Shown: positions 25,081-37,871 of the stretch, piece by piece
Numbering within the stretch: position 1 is the stretch's first letter
How the letters are laid out: each line of letters starts with the position of its first letter
Assembly (NCBI RefSeq): GCF_030704535.1
Contig: NC_081819.1
Coordinates: forward strand, 15,294,501-15,358,500
Length of the DNA stretch: 64,000 nucleotides
DNA from: Vitis vinifera
Lineage: Eukaryota; Streptophyta; Magnoliopsida; Vitales; Vitaceae
Reading direction: 5' to 3'
Made by a program: the position numbers and the translations under genes
The notes under the pieces: generated by a model
The model's input: the letters and a program-made list of their open reading frames with translations, nothing else
Databases searched by the model: none
Told to the model about the DNA's origin: nothing

Positions 25081-26703
25081 CTTTCACATGTCATTTATGT
25101 TATTGAATCGGTCATTCATACACTCAAATTGTATTACCCAATAATGACGTAGATTGGCCAATTATTCGTAGGGAATGAAACTGCGAGTTTTGAATAGAAG
25201 AGGAAACAAAATTAAAGAAAAAAAAAACATTTTTCTTACCACCAATGCGTTGCCTTTTCATATGTCCTAGCATAACCTTATTCATCAGTCATGAGATGAT
25301 ATCACCCCCACCTCATAATGTATAACACATTATTACTTTCACCCTTGCGCATTACTTAGCCTAGCGGATATAGGGCAATTGGAAAAAATAATGACACATA
25401 GGGGTGACAATGAGACCAAAGATTAAGCGGGTTTTTCGAACTTTATAGGGCAATATATTTTATCATTACAAATAAAAAATCACCAAAAAAAAAAAATATT
25501 ACAAAGCACCTTTCAAATATATTAGTGTGACTACAAACATGTATGATGAAGCATCGATTGGTCTGAACCATTGTGTTTCAAGCAATTTAATACTCATCTT
25601 TTACGATCTCATCTTCTCATAAGAATTAGCACAGCTATAATATGCAATATGAATGTTTTCATTAAAATATTTGAGTCTACATATTCTCTTGCATCGATTT
25701 AACATACATATTCCTTTTTTACAAAGATACATAAATTTTTTTGGCCATTTTAATTATCATCCCAAACAATTTTTAAATTTAGTATAAATATGCAAAAAAA
25801 ATGTATTTTACACAAAATATAAGTACATGTTGAATCTTATAGACCCAATTTGCTCAAGTCTAATACAAAGAACCCAAACTCAATCCAACCCTGGAAATTT
25901 GAACATCATTATTTTCTAAGATTAATTTTATTCACCTCACTTAAATTTAATATAAATATAATTAATTACTATTAATTTAATATTTTATCAAATATTTCCT
26001 CTTCCTTTTATCATTTATTAATTTCATTCCGCTCTCATTTTATTCAAAGTAAGTGAAATTTCTCATCTTGTCATGTTAGTCTCCTAAATAGAGTAAATAT
26101 CATGGAATGCCATGAAATCGACATGATATTCCATATATACCAAGAATTATATCAATGAATTTTTAAATTATTATTTTGCACCCAATCAATGGAGGCCGCG
26201 TGGCTCATTTGATATGTCCAGTGTGTTTTAAACTTACGAGAAATAAAATCGAAATTCTACGGAGCTTGACTACTTATTCATCATAATGTACAAGGATGTC
26301 GTAATTACTAAATACATAAATGTTCGTGCATTACAAGATCAAAATTTGAAGACTTGAAATTGGATTAAGAGGTTTTAAATACTTATAATCATTGTGCTAT
26401 TGTCTTTAACATTATTCCCATTGGATTATCCCTACCTGGTGTGCTACTGTTTTTGAACTTCCGTGTTAGGAGGACACAAATTTAACCTTAAGGCCTTCAA
26501 TTTGACCTTTATTATTAACGCAGCTTCTCATAAAATATATAACCGCTTGCACGCAACTAAAGGTTGGTTTATATGGATGTTCGTTTACCACAATGATGTC
26601 CCTTCAAAGAAACAACAATTACATGTAGCAAAATACCAAATGGCCTATCAATACACGAATCTATTGAGGAATCCAAACAAATTACAACTTATACAAGGAA
26701 ATG

Positions 26704-26852
26704 TTAACCGGTCGACTGGTTATCTTCTACCGGTTGCATAGTTATCTCAACTGGTAGCCACTGCCCCTTTGAGATTGCAGCAACCAAAATGGGCAGTGGC
26801 TATCGGTTGAGATAAGTATGAAACCGGTAGAAGATAACCGGTCGACCGGTTA
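26704..26852. repeat. 149-bp near-perfect inverted repeat of the CCGGTCGACCGG family
   Basis: Two arms of about 65 bp, TTAACCGGTCGACTGGTTAT onward and its reverse complement, differ at only a few positions. A short loop containing GCAGCAACCAAAA separates them. Confidence 0.85.
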
Positions 26853-28545
26853 ATATACTTCATTTTGTTTTCATTTAGGTATGTGATATGGCGATTAGAT
26901 CAAGACAAATGACTTCTCTTTGTTACTATTCCCAACATAGATCAAGACATAGGCTTACCCACAGACAAGCTCACATCAAACACCAATCGGATCTTGTGAT
27001 CCTTAAAAAACCCAACCTTAACATGTATAGATCTCAAAAGAGTTGCATAATCACAAACCAAGCCCTTAACAACCAAGGTCTCCACGTTAACTTTTGCTTA
27101 TGCCTCGTACCCTGATATGACTCTTCAGAATTTAATAACATTCCCCATGTTCCCTTCAGCTTAGGACATTACTTTTAGCTGTACATGACTGTCATTTTCT
27201 AAATTACGATAAGCATCTCTTGTTTTGCTTTGTTTTTTTTTTCCTTTCACTTGGGCACACCAGTACATGAAACGACACTGTTTCTTGTGTGACTTGTTGG
27301 GTTCCAAGGGAAGGCAATTTTGTCCTTGCCATGTAGTAAGTGTGGCTTTCCATGGTATTCAGAAGCTGTTGATATAGGTGCATAGTGCATCAAATAGTGC
27401 ATAGAGCAGCCAATATAGGGTTACTAACATCAAGATAACATTATGTATATTCTGCCATGGAGAATCAGGGTACATAGGGATTACAAACTGTTCGTAGAAG
27501 TATACTCCTTGGAGATATATCAGAAATAAGGGAAATGAAATGCATTTGATGCAATTTTTAGTTAAATAACACATTTCAACATGGACATAAAGAACATGAA
27601 TAAAAGAATAAATGATCGTTCGTACAGATCATAATAATTGCATTGGAAGTAACTAATGAATTATATAACCTTATGCTACCACCATATGCATCGATTTTTG
27701 TACCTTTGTTGGTTTTTGTTAGTTTCTTTCAATCCCACAAAGTCGTTCCAAAATTGACTTGTTTAAAAAATGTTGAACTTATGTTGAATCCTCATTTCAG
27801 GGGTTATTGAGATTTGATCATTTTTCTTCAATAGGCCATCAAGTATTTTTTGGATAATCGGAATTAGGAGGTGCAATTTAGGCAAGTTGTCATGACTTAA
27901 GCCAACCTTAATTTGGATAAGGTTCGACAATTATTTATAATCTTTGGGTAGAAATTTTTTTTTCCAAACTTAATTCAAGTGAAATACAAATAAAAATTCG
28001 AACAACCCAAACCTAATCTAAATCCAATTTAATATTTTTATAATATTTATAGTTTAAATTATTTCATTTAATATATTTATTTTATTTAATTTTGTAGATA
28101 TTACAATAATAATATACAATTATAATTTTTTCCCCTTTTTTACAAAGATAATATCGGTGAACATGCGGTCGACCGTTTTATGTGCCGGTCGACCGGTTCG
28201 TCTGGCCTAAGAATTTAAAATGTCCCCCGCGCGCTTCATTTCTCCCATTTTTGCCTCCACAGCTTGCCGCCCCTTCATATCCTTGCTTCTCGAAGAGTTT
28301 TTGGCCAGATTTCCAACCGTTTGCAGGCTGAGGACTTGATTTTGGGACGAATTTGAGTTAGGTTTTTGGTTTGAAACCCAGGGTTTCACCTCTTCAGGCC
28401 GTCTCATCTCTTCACCGCGCGTGTCAGGGCTGTTCAGCTTCATCTCCAAGCGTCTACGGTTTCGGGTTTGTGGTTGCATCTTCCTCTCTGCTTTCATTCC
28501 CTATTTAAACTCCTTCTTCACCTCTTTCACTTCATTGATGGCACC

Positions 28546-29436
28546 ATGGAGAGAGACGAGCACTTCCAGGGCTCAAGCAAGCGCCCTGTTGAGCCATCTC
28601 AGCCCGAGCAAACGGAGGCTCGCCGAAAGGCGAGGTTTGACACGACACTCTTCAGTTCGAATGAGGACTATCAGCGCTACAAGCAAAAATTTGCTCAGAG
28701 GAAAGTCATCCCAGGGAGAAGTGTCAATTTCTCCCAACTTCAGCACTTTGGCTTTGAGGGGTTGTTCGGACGGATGGGATGGCTGCCCGTAGTGACGATC
28801 TCTGAGCCCGTCTTCCCGACTCTGGTGTGGGCTTTCTATTCTCGGGCGACCTACGGGGTTGGAGGACCCGTATTATCCATTGTGAGAGGCGTTGAGATCC
28901 GTTTGAGTCCCGAGAGAATCAGCCGCATTCTAGACATCCCTTCGGTTGGACTCTGTGTTTATGAGGCCAAGGCGTGGCCCACTGTGCCGGGATTTGAGCC
29001 TAGAGAGGCTGTTCAGAGGTTGTGCGGACTTGCCGATCCTCAGGGGATGGGCAAACCATCGGCTCACAGCTTGATAGTGACTAGCCGAGTCCTTCACCAT
29101 ATGATTTGTTCGATTCTCTTGCCACGTGGAGGCCATCGAGACGAGGTCTCCTACCTCGAGGCTTTCATTGTTGACTCGATCCTCACTGGGAGACGGATTC
29201 ATGTTGGCTACCTTATGATGATGCACATGATCTCCTGTGTTAATATTTATGTCAATGATATTAATAAGCCTAAAAGAATAGAGGACAAATTCAAACGAAG
29301 CCCCCATCTTAAACTCAATTCCACTAGGCTTGCTACAACTCGATCCTGCCAAGACCATACCAAGCTTCATAAACAGGAAATGTCAATCTACTTAAGAAAA
29401 TTGTCAACAAGAGTCCACGTCTACTCCTTCAATTAA
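28546..29436 (+). pseudogene. Putative plant transposon protein (PF20167-like), 3' truncated
   Basis: ATG at 28546 opens a frame encoding a charged N-terminus and then the conserved domain (IPGRSVNFSQLQHFGF, GRMGWLPVV, VYEAKAWPTVPGFEPREA, LHHMI, PRGGHRDE, LEAFIVDSIL). It matches the minus-strand protein at 38384-39784 block for block. Homology stops near 29238 after MMMHMISC. The remaining codons to 29436 look like unrelated sequence, so the C-terminal half is lost or a splice donor (GTTAAT) is used there. The family is repeat-associated in plants and its biochemical role is not known to me. Two GGTCGACCG motifs lie about 360 bp upstream. Confidence 0.7.
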
Positions 29437-31016
29437 TCCTCTATCACAACTCAGCTTTCCATGTAGTTGGAATCAATCGGAGCTAGAAGTTGTTGTAATG
29501 GACTTTATTACTTTTATAAGCATATTTGGTAATTTTGGGTCAAAATTCATATTGCGTCTCTTAATTTATAGTCTTCAAATCCTTCATTGAACACTTGCTT
29601 TTTTCAAATTGTTCGTATTTAAAGATGGTTAGAAGAGTTGGTAACTGCATTTGTGGCGATGGATGATACAAACATTGTTCAATATTATTTTAAATTTTTA
29701 TCCTTTTATGAAAAATAAAATTAAAGCTTAAGAGTATAAAACATTGTGTTCTAAATATTTGAGTCGATTTATGGTCAATCAAATTAAAGGGTAACAATTT
29801 ATGTTGAATCCAAATTTTAATCACATTTGTGAATTTTGATGATTTTTCAAATAAATTTTAGTTAGTAGATGAGTTTCAAAACCTTAATAGTTAAGCCCTC
29901 TTTCCAGAAGTGGTCAAGGCTGCTTTAAGATAGAAAAATGTCGGTTTTTTAGCTTCAAGTTTCTCTTACCATATCGGAAAGTGTTTGCTTTGTGAAAAAT
30001 TGTTGCTTTTAAATTGAAAATCCATTTTTTAGTGAAAAATTTATATTCCAAATGAGTTCACCTAATTCTTCATCTTAGCTCTCATAGTGGTCTCATATTC
30101 AACTAATTGGGGTCAAACCCAAGATTCTTCTTATGTGAACTGAAGAAGAGGTTGAGATTAAAGCTTGGAGTGAATTTCAAGTGTTTTCCTGAAGAAATAA
30201 GGTGGTAGCTGAAGCTTGCATGTGCAGAAATAGGATCATCGGCCTTCCTCCCTCAATATGAAAAACCAGAAAAATACAAGATGAAAATTGTTCCTTGGAG
30301 GAGTAAAAATATGACCAACGTTGATTTTTCTGTGAGCATATAAACTTTAATAATAACAAACTGCTCTCAACCATATTTTAACCTTCTGTGACCATATAAA
30401 CTTTAACAGGCAGTTCCCACAAACTTCTAGCTAGCAACAACCATCTGAACTGTTCCTTCCTTATCTACTGAAGCTGAGCCAAATTGTTTAAGCAACAAAC
30501 CATCAAAATCCAGCTTTCAGAAGCTGAATACTCTTTAAAATACCATCAAATTATATATGTTATGGTCTCCTTATTTATCAACATGGATAAAAGTTCTGGT
30601 ATCGAATACCTCAGTAAGAAAACTGAAAAAAAAAAAAATGCCATGGGGAGAAGCCTAGGCTTTAACAACATAATAGAGCAGGAAGGAAAAGATTTGAGAA
30701 AAGCTTGTATTAATGATGAACCGGTTGACCGGTTATATGCGACCGGTCAACCTGTGCACTCGACCGGTAAACACTGGTCATTTTTTGATGCACGTCCCAA
30801 AATGGCCAGTGGCTACCGGTTGCAAACCAAGTTGCGACCGATTGAGGCTGTTTCTCGACTGGTTGACACTGCCATTTTTTTTTTGCAAAACCAAAATGGG
30901 CACTTGCTACCGGTAGCAAAACAAACTACTACCGGTTGATGCATTGCCTCAACCGGTTGAAAATGCCCAAGTTTTATGGAAAAAAAATATAGTAGGCTGA
31001 CGATATTCGTAGACAT
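29437..31016. other. Non-coding MULE interior with a large ACCGGTT cluster
   Basis: AT-rich, with no gene recognised. The hairpin-type cluster at 30715-30960 is the only clear structure. Confidence 0.45.
30715..30960. repeat. CCGGT-family repeat cluster (two hairpin units)
   Basis: AACCGGTTGACCGGTT, GCGACCGGTCAACC, TGGCCAGTGGCTACCGGTTG, CTACCGGTAGCA and TCAACCGGTTGA follow one another. They enclose two CCAAAATGG-type cores like those of the other copies. Confidence 0.8.
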
Positions 31017-32847
31017 TGATTACTACCAAAAAGTGCTATTTTGTAGACCTAATAATAATGGTTTTAAGCACCTTTGAGTAGTAATCATATTCATTTAACC
31101 CAATTAATTCATTAAGGTCCTTAGTAATTGGTTTTAACCATTTTTGTGGCAAGTTTACATGTTTTTATCAGCTTATGAACCAATTCAAGCATGCCAATTG
31201 ATGGAGGAGCTATTTGGGCGAGTTAAGCAAGGATTTTGGAGGATTACAGGCTTGAATTTCAAGTGGGAACACGAGCACAAGCAATGGAGAAGAGGAAAAC
31301 AGAGTGAAGAAAACAGCTGCAGTCTTCTTTCACACTTTTGGAGCACTTCCCGAAGTCCATTTTCTACATTCTATATACCATTTGAAAGCTTAGGAAGTCA
31401 AGAATCCAACGCTTCAAACCGTGTATGATTTGGAGCTGAAATGAGGAAGATATGGCCTTCGGAAGGCAACTGCATCATGCCAAATGACCAATTTCGCAAG
31501 GTGAATTTCACATTGCGAAAATTTCGCAAGGAGATTTTCTTCATGGTGCGAAATTTTGCCATTTCGCAATGTGAATTTCACATTGCGAAAATTTCGCAAG
31601 GTGAATTAACTCATGATGCGAAAATATGGCACTTCGCATCATGAGTAATTCACATTGCGAAAATTTCGCAATGTGCCTTTTACATTGCGAAATTCCTTTG
31701 AATCCTCTGTTTCTCCACGCATGCACCACCGACTTCCCAAATATTTTTAGCTTGATATTTTCTCATGTAAATTCCTTTTGTAACCTTGTATTCAGCCGAC
31801 ATAAAGCTTTATCTTGTAATTTTGCTATATATAGAGGTGCACAACACCTCCAACAAAAAAAAGGGGATGTTTGGGGATCGATCCTCTGTACATTAACTTA
31901 GAGATATATAAAGCTTTGTTTTTCTCTCTTCTCCTGTTCTTCTCCATTTCTATTTTCTTAGTAGCCAAACAGCCTCTGAGGGCTTTTCCTCAGAGGATGA
32001 TTGGCTAAAACTTTTAGTTTCTCAAAGTATGGATGTTATGTGATGGCTTGGATGCAATCCCATGGAAATTTCTCGCACCTAGAAGGTAAGGTAGTCGGTT
32101 TTTCATTAATGGTTCATTAATGCAAAGTTTGGTTTTTATTTCCTTTGGACAACTTCCAACGGCCAATACTTGATAAGCTTTTGGATTTCTATCCATTAGT
32201 TGTCTCCTACGAGCTATTGGAAGGTGAGGTTTTCAATTCCAAGTTTTGCATTAATCCGTTAGAACCAATTTCAATGGCCATTGAAAGGTGAGTTTATCAC
32301 CTGGAATGACTTTGAGTTGCCAATATTTGGTAAGCTTTTGGCTTTAGACCATTAGTTATCTCTTACGAGCCATTCAAAGGAAGTCTAAGGTGAATAACCA
32401 TTGATGAAATTCACTACCATCTGTTTTGCCATTTTAAAGGATTAAAACTTGATTTGCTAAATCCATACCGGTTCGGGAAGCAAGCATCACCATAGTTGCA
32501 ACCCCAACGCGAGGAGCCTATCCTAAGATTTCCAATTTGCATAAGAGCCAGAGCATAGCTATCCTATCTTTGAGAAACTTGTTTTTACACCCTTTTATTT
32601 TAGTCTTTAATGTTAGCTTAGATTAGTTTAAATCTTTCTAAAACATTTTCATCTTCTTTTAAAGCTAACATCCATAAGAAAATCACTTATTTTCCTAATT
32701 TGAATATCACTTGTGTTTGCGAAAACCCTTCCCAGTGAACGATCCTAGAACCACTATGCTATAGTAGCTTGGCTACTTTAGTAATAGTATTTAAGGTATA
32801 AATTTTGTTGATACGCCTTTAAAGCTAAGCTACCATGAGTCGCATCA
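31017..32847 (+). repeat. 5' LTR
   Basis: An 1831-bp terminal repeat with a TATA box at 31825-31834 and a cluster of TTGCGAAA/TTTCGCAA palindromes at 31490-31695. Short open frames inside it are identical in both LTRs and are not genes. Confidence 0.95.
31825..31834 (+). promoter_or_regulatory. LTR TATA box
   Basis: CTATATATAG is in the expected place for the U3 promoter, followed by GAGGTGCACAACACCTCC, a short hairpin. The second copy is at 36849-36858. Confidence 0.6.
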
Positions 32848-32849
32848 AA

Positions 32850-32867
32850 TGGCGCCGTTGCCGGGGA
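32850..32867 (+). other. Primer-binding site, tRNA-Asp type
   Basis: TGGCGCCGTTGCCGGGGA lies two bases after the 5' LTR and is the complement of the 3' end of plant tRNA-Asp. Confidence 0.9.
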
Positions 32868-33112
32868 AGGTGCCACAAGCACAGTGAAGTAACCATTAAG
32901 GGTAACTTGTGATCTTCATCACAAGTTTGGTGAGTTTTCTTATAATTTTTTTTTTTTAGTTTAGTTTTTATTTAGTTAAATTTTTTATTCTCTTTTCTTT
33001 TATTTTTGTTTTAATTTCAATTTGTGCATTCCTTGTTGGATTCGAGACCAAAAGGGAACCCTGGTACAAGTTGAAGAAAAGAGGCTTAGTTGAATATCAT
33101 TTTTTTTTAGAA

Positions 33113-33928
33113 ATGGAAATTCCACATGAAGATCAAAGCTCTCATTATGATCATGATAAGGACAAATTTGCATACCTATCCATGAGGGATCGGATTGAGT
33201 TAGGGAAAAGGCAAGTTAAACAAAGCCAATGGGGTAGTAAGTATGTCTTGAATGAAGACATGAGCATGAAGGCAAAGCTAGCATCTATGGCTAGAAGGAT
33301 AGAAGAGTTTGAATTGAGGAATGTGCATACTGAAGCACAACCACAAGCCATGCCAACTTCATTTGAGTATATAAACCATCCCAACCTTGCAACCCAACCT
33401 CAACCTCAACCATCAATGAGTACATCTTCATTGGAGCAAGCCATTTTGAAGATAAGCAAAGTCATGGAGGACTTTGTAGGTGAGCAACAAAAGATCAACT
33501 CTCATCTTAATGAAAAGATTGATAATTTGGAGAGTTCAATAAATATAAGAATGGAGGGGGTTTATAATGATCTATCACTAAGGATAGAAAAAATTCAAGA
33601 CTCCATTGAGAAGCTCACCAATCTCGACATAGCAAGGGGGAAAAGGAAGCTTCCTCCTCAACCCCACCATAACCTTCAAGGAACCAATGCAAAAAGATCA
33701 AGGAAAGTGTTGATGATCGACACTTTGGTGGGGGATTGCTATGACAACTTTATGGACCAACCTTCCATTGAAAATCATAAGGTTCAAGATGATAAAGGGT
33801 TACTTGAACCCTTTAAAGCATCCACTTCTCCAGGGAAGAGAAGAGAAACGAATTCCCTTAGACCAAATGGGAAGGATGCCAATTTTGTTTGGGATCCAGG
33901 GGGAATTCAGCATGAAGTGGGTGTGTGA
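33113..33928 (+). CDS. Gag-derived ORF of the non-autonomous LTR element, 271 aa
   Basis: The first ATG of the frame is at 33113. Residues around 100-180 (SSLEQAILKISKVMEDFVG, then QQKINSHLNEKIDNLESS) form a predicted coiled coil. They resemble the linker after the Gag core in Athila/Tat-type Gypsy polyproteins of grape-like genomes. No retroviral zinc knuckle (CCHC) and no pol domain follow. The C-terminus is Lys/Arg-rich. Possible use: particle or RNA interaction in trans with an autonomous relative; this is inference. The frame is intact. Confidence 0.6.
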   Translation: MEIPHEDQSSHYDHDKDKFAYLSMRDRIELGKRQVKQSQWGSKYVLNEDMSMKAKLASMARRIEEFELRNVHTEAQPQAMPTSFEYINHPNLATQPQPQPSMSTSSLEQAILKISKVMEDFVGEQQKINSHLNEKIDNLESSINIRMEGVYNDLSLRIEKIQDSIEKLTNLDIARGKRKLPPQPHHNLQGTNAKRSRKVLMIDTLVGDCYDNFMDQPSIENHKVQDDKGLLEPFKASTSPGKRRETNSLRPNGKDANFVWDPGGIQHEVGV

Positions 33929-36040
33929 GTGAGATGAGCTAAATAGTTCATCTTCTTTTTGGGGTACATGCTATCAGCTTCATTTAAATTCTATGCTTTC
34001 TTTAAATTTTTGCATGTTTTAGTTTGAATTCTTAGCTTGAATTTAGTTTTAATATGTTTTTAAGATGAGTTTTGAAGTGTTCATACAGGTACAATGCTTG
34101 CAAAAATCGAAATGGAGGTGAAACAGAGGAAACAGGGGAGCCAAAATGCATAAGCAAAGCTCTCAGTGGAATTTCGCACCATGAACACACTCAGTGCGAA
34201 TTTTTCGCACAGTGACAGTGCATGGTGCGAAAAAGAATTTCTATACATTTTGGAAAACCAAGCCTCCCAGGATGCTATCTTCGCACCTCAATTACCAGTG
34301 CGAAAACTTTCGCACCTTGTTTATCTTGGTGCGAAATGATTTTCAAGCTAATTTCTAAAAACAAAGCTCTCGGGAAGGCCTTTTTCTTGAATTCCATGTT
34401 TTTTCCAAGTTTAAAAATTCATGAATGCATTTCCAAACCTTTTGTTTTCAAATCCCATCCATCCAAAACTTTTTAAAAATCAAATTTCAAAACCATTCCA
34501 TGCATGGCCGTCCACTTTGATTTTCATTTTCCATCATTTAATTTTGTTTTTCATCATTTAAAAACTATCCAAACACCTTAGGAATCTTGTTTAGAGCCTA
34601 ACCATACCTTTTAAAAAACCATTTTTGAATTTTTTCCCAAAACTTGGAAAACACACAGTCGGGCTTCAAAGGAGGTGAATAGTGACTGTGCCAATTTTGG
34701 CACTCACTGTGCACTCCTCCTTTGTTTTCCCCTGTTTTAGCCAAAAATCTCCAATTTTAACAACCCTGCAAGCTACATTCAAATGTCATTGAAACTTATA
34801 TGAGTATACCATCATGGCATGGACCCTTTGAGCCTTGTCCTCAGCTGCTCAAAGTGGGGCCCACTCATCATTTTTGTAAATATTTAGTATAAATTCCTCT
34901 CTCATTCAATTTTTGAATTTTGAAACAGGTGGTTCAATCTTCTCAACTCCAAGTCCACATCACATGAGGTACCACTTCCTTCCTCCTTATTTTCGATTCA
35001 AACATTGAGGACAATGTTCATCTCGGTTGGGGGGAGAGATGAGGAAGTAAGTATTAGTTTAAATTTTTATCATACTTAGTTAAATTAGCTACTTTTTAAA
35101 ATTTTTAAAATTTTTGCTTTAAACTCCATGGATATTAAGGATTAACTCTCAAAATTAAATGAGAGAAGTCGAGTTTCAACTTGATTACATGAGTCTTAGA
35201 GTTTGTATTATGCTCTTCTAAAAGTTGATGAATGGTTGAAACTCCCATTGCATGCAAACTTATCTCTTCCACCTTAAGCTATTCGCACACATACATTAGA
35301 TTCCAATTATAAGATGTGAAACTATCTCACCCTCTAAGCTTGAGAAATCATAATTTGACACCTTTAACTTCTCTTTAATAGTGTTGGGACACCTCATAAA
35401 GACCAATGAGTCTTTGAAAAAAATAGAAAAAAAAAAAAAAAGAAAAAGAAAAAGAAAAAGAAAAAAAAATAGAATAAACTTCTTTGCTTGCCTTGAAACC
35501 TGAGCATGGTCCGAAGGGGTGGCGAAAGCCTTTAAAGCCTGGTGCCCTAAGCCTTTATTGGTTGGGAGTCATCGATCCTCTGCTTGTTACATGGGTGAAT
35601 TGGTTAAGTTTAGTAAGTGAAAAGAATTGTGAATAAGAGGTGCGTTCCTAGCCTATCAAGAGATGGTTAATTTTGCTAAGCTTAAAGAAAGACTTAGGTT
35701 GGGGGGAGATGATAGTATCCATACTATACTCGGAAGCTAATCACATTAACACTTAGCTTTTAGTGGAAGAATTTGATTTGGATCTTTTGAGAGTGGAAAT
35801 TCTTTTGATGCTTAAACTTGCATAATATCCATTCTTTGTACTCTATGATCAAGTGAATGCTTTGACAACTCTTATTATAGGTTGAGTTTCACATCTTTAT
35901 TGATCCATGGATGTCCATCATGCCACTCAAGTCATTTTTTGGAGTGATTTGCATGATCCCTTTTATGTATATTATTATAGTTTACTTAGTTTTTATCTCC
36001 TCCATTGCTAAGGGACTAGCAATGAGTCGGTTGGGGGGTG
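33929..36040 (+). other. Non-coding interior of the LTR element
   Basis: No gene is visible. It holds GTGCGAAA/TTTCGCAC pairs at 34165-34345, an A/G-rich run at 35415-35475, and GGTTGGGGGG tracts at about 35018-35040, 35690-35710 and 36029-36040. The last is the likely polypurine tract. Confidence 0.6.
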
Positions 36041-37871
36041 TGATTACTACCAAAAAGTGCTATTTTGTAGACCTAATAATAATGGTTTTAAGCACCTTTG
36101 AGTAGTAATCATATTCATTTAACCCAATTAATTCATTAAGGTCCTTAGTAATTGGTTTTAACCATTTTTGTGGCAAGTTTACATGTTTTTATCAGCTTAT
36201 GAACCAATTCAAGCATGCCAATTGATGGAGGAGCTATTTGGGCGAGTTAAGCAAGGATTTTGGAGGATTACAGGCTTGAATTTCAAGTGGGAACACGAGC
36301 ACAAGCAATGGAGAAGAGGAAAACAGAGTGAAGAAAACAGCTGCAGTCTTCTTTCACACTTTTGGAGCACTTCCCGAAGTCCATTTTCTACATTCTATAT
36401 ACCATTTGAAAGCTTAGGAAGTCAAGAATCCAACGCTTCAAACCGTGTATGATTTGGAGCTGAAATGAGGAAGATATGGCCTTCGGAAGGCAACTGCATC
36501 ATGCCAAATGACCAATTTCGCAAGGTGAATTTCACATTGCGAAAATTTCGCAAGGAGATTTTCTTCATGGTGCGAAATTTTGCCATTTCGCAATGTGAAT
36601 TTCACATTGCGAAAATTTCGCAAGGTGAATTAACTCATGATGCGAAAATATGGCACTTCGCATCATGAGTAATTCACATTGCGAAAATTTCGCAATGTGC
36701 CTTTTACATTGCGAAATTCCTTTGAATCCTCTGTTTCTCCACGCATGCACCACCGACTTCCCAAATATTTTTAGCTTGATATTTTCTCATGTAAATTCCT
36801 TTTGTAACCTTGTATTCAGCCGACATAAAGCTTTATCTTGTAATTTTGCTATATATAGAGGTGCACAACACCTCCAACAAAAAAAAGGGGATGTTTGGGG
36901 ATCGATCCTCTGTACATTAACTTAGAGATATATAAAGCTTTGTTTTTCTCTCTTCTCCTGTTCTTCTCCATTTCTATTTTCTTAGTAGCCAAACAGCCTC
37001 TGAGGGCTTTTCCTCAGAGGATGATTGGCTAAAACTTTTAGTTTCTCAAAGTATGGATGTTATGTGATGGCTTGGATGCAATCCCATGGAAATTTCTCGC
37101 ACCTAGAAGGTAAGGTAGTCGGTTTTTCATTAATGGTTCATTAATGCAAAGTTTGGTTTTTATTTCCTTTGGACAACTTCCAACGGCCAATACTTGATAA
37201 GCTTTTGGATTTCTATCCATTAGTTGTCTCCTACGAGCTATTGGAAGGTGAGGTTTTCAATTCCAAGTTTTGCATTAATCCGTTAGAACCAATTTCAATG
37301 GCCATTGAAAGGTGAGTTTATCACCTGGAATGACTTTGAGTTGCCAATATTTGGTAAGCTTTTGGCTTTAGACCATTAGTTATCTCTTACGAGCCATTCA
37401 AAGGAAGTCTAAGGTGAATAACCATTGATGAAATTCACTACCATCTGTTTTGCCATTTTAAAGGATTAAAACTTGATTTGCTAAATCCATACCGGTTCGG
37501 GAAGCAAGCATCACCATAGTTGCAACCCCAACGCGAGGAGCCTATCCTAAGATTTCCAATTTGCATAAGAGCCAGAGCATAGCTATCCTATCTTTGAGAA
37601 ACTTGTTTTTACACCCTTTTATTTTAGTCTTTAATGTTAGCTTAGATTAGTTTAAATCTTTCTAAAACATTTTCATCTTCTTTTAAAGCTAACATCCATA
37701 AGAAAATCACTTATTTTCCTAATTTGAATATCACTTGTGTTTGCGAAAACCCTTCCCAGTGAACGATCCTAGAACCACTATGCTATAGTAGCTTGGCTAC
37801 TTTAGTAATAGTATTTAAGGTATAAATTTTGTTGATACGCCTTTAAAGCTAAGCTACCATGAGTCGCATCA
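36041..37871 (+). repeat. 3' LTR
   Basis: Same sequence as 31017-32847 at a constant offset of 5024. It is followed by the GACAT target duplication. Confidence 0.95.

Larger units (their letters stand above)
24873..28545. other. Non-coding MULE interior with CCGGTCGACCGG hairpins
   Basis: AT-rich sequence without a supportable gene. Two hairpin-type repeats (about 24930-25080 and 26704-26852) and a GGTCGACCG doublet at 28165-28200 stand out. The stretch 28205-28545 is more GC-rich and is the 5' leader of the next gene. Confidence 0.5.
31017..37871 (+). mobile_element. Young non-autonomous Gypsy/Athila-like LTR retrotransposon, 6855 bp
   Basis: Two direct 1831-bp LTRs (31017-32847 and 36041-37871) begin TGATTACTACC and end GTCGCATCA. 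I found no difference between them. Target duplication GACAT lies at 31012-31016 and 37872-37876. A primer-binding site complementary to tRNA-Asp follows the 5' LTR and a G-rich tract precedes the 3' LTR. The 3.2 kb interior has one gag-derived frame and no protease, reverse transcriptase or integrase, so mobilisation must use enzymes from elsewhere. It splits the MULE's internal sequence. Confidence 0.95.

Noticed and set aside
26463..27115. Two open frames in the MULE interior
   Set aside because: The first overlaps the 149-bp hairpin and the other has no family resemblance. Both are likely chance frames.
31144..31901. Short open frames in the LTRs (and copies at 36168-36925)
   Set aside because: Identical in both LTRs because the LTRs are identical. 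There is no domain, and they overlap promoter and palindrome sequence.
32850..32867. tRNA-Asp-like sequence as a tRNA gene
   Set aside because: Only 18 bp complementary to the tRNA 3' end, directly after the LTR. It is a primer-binding site.
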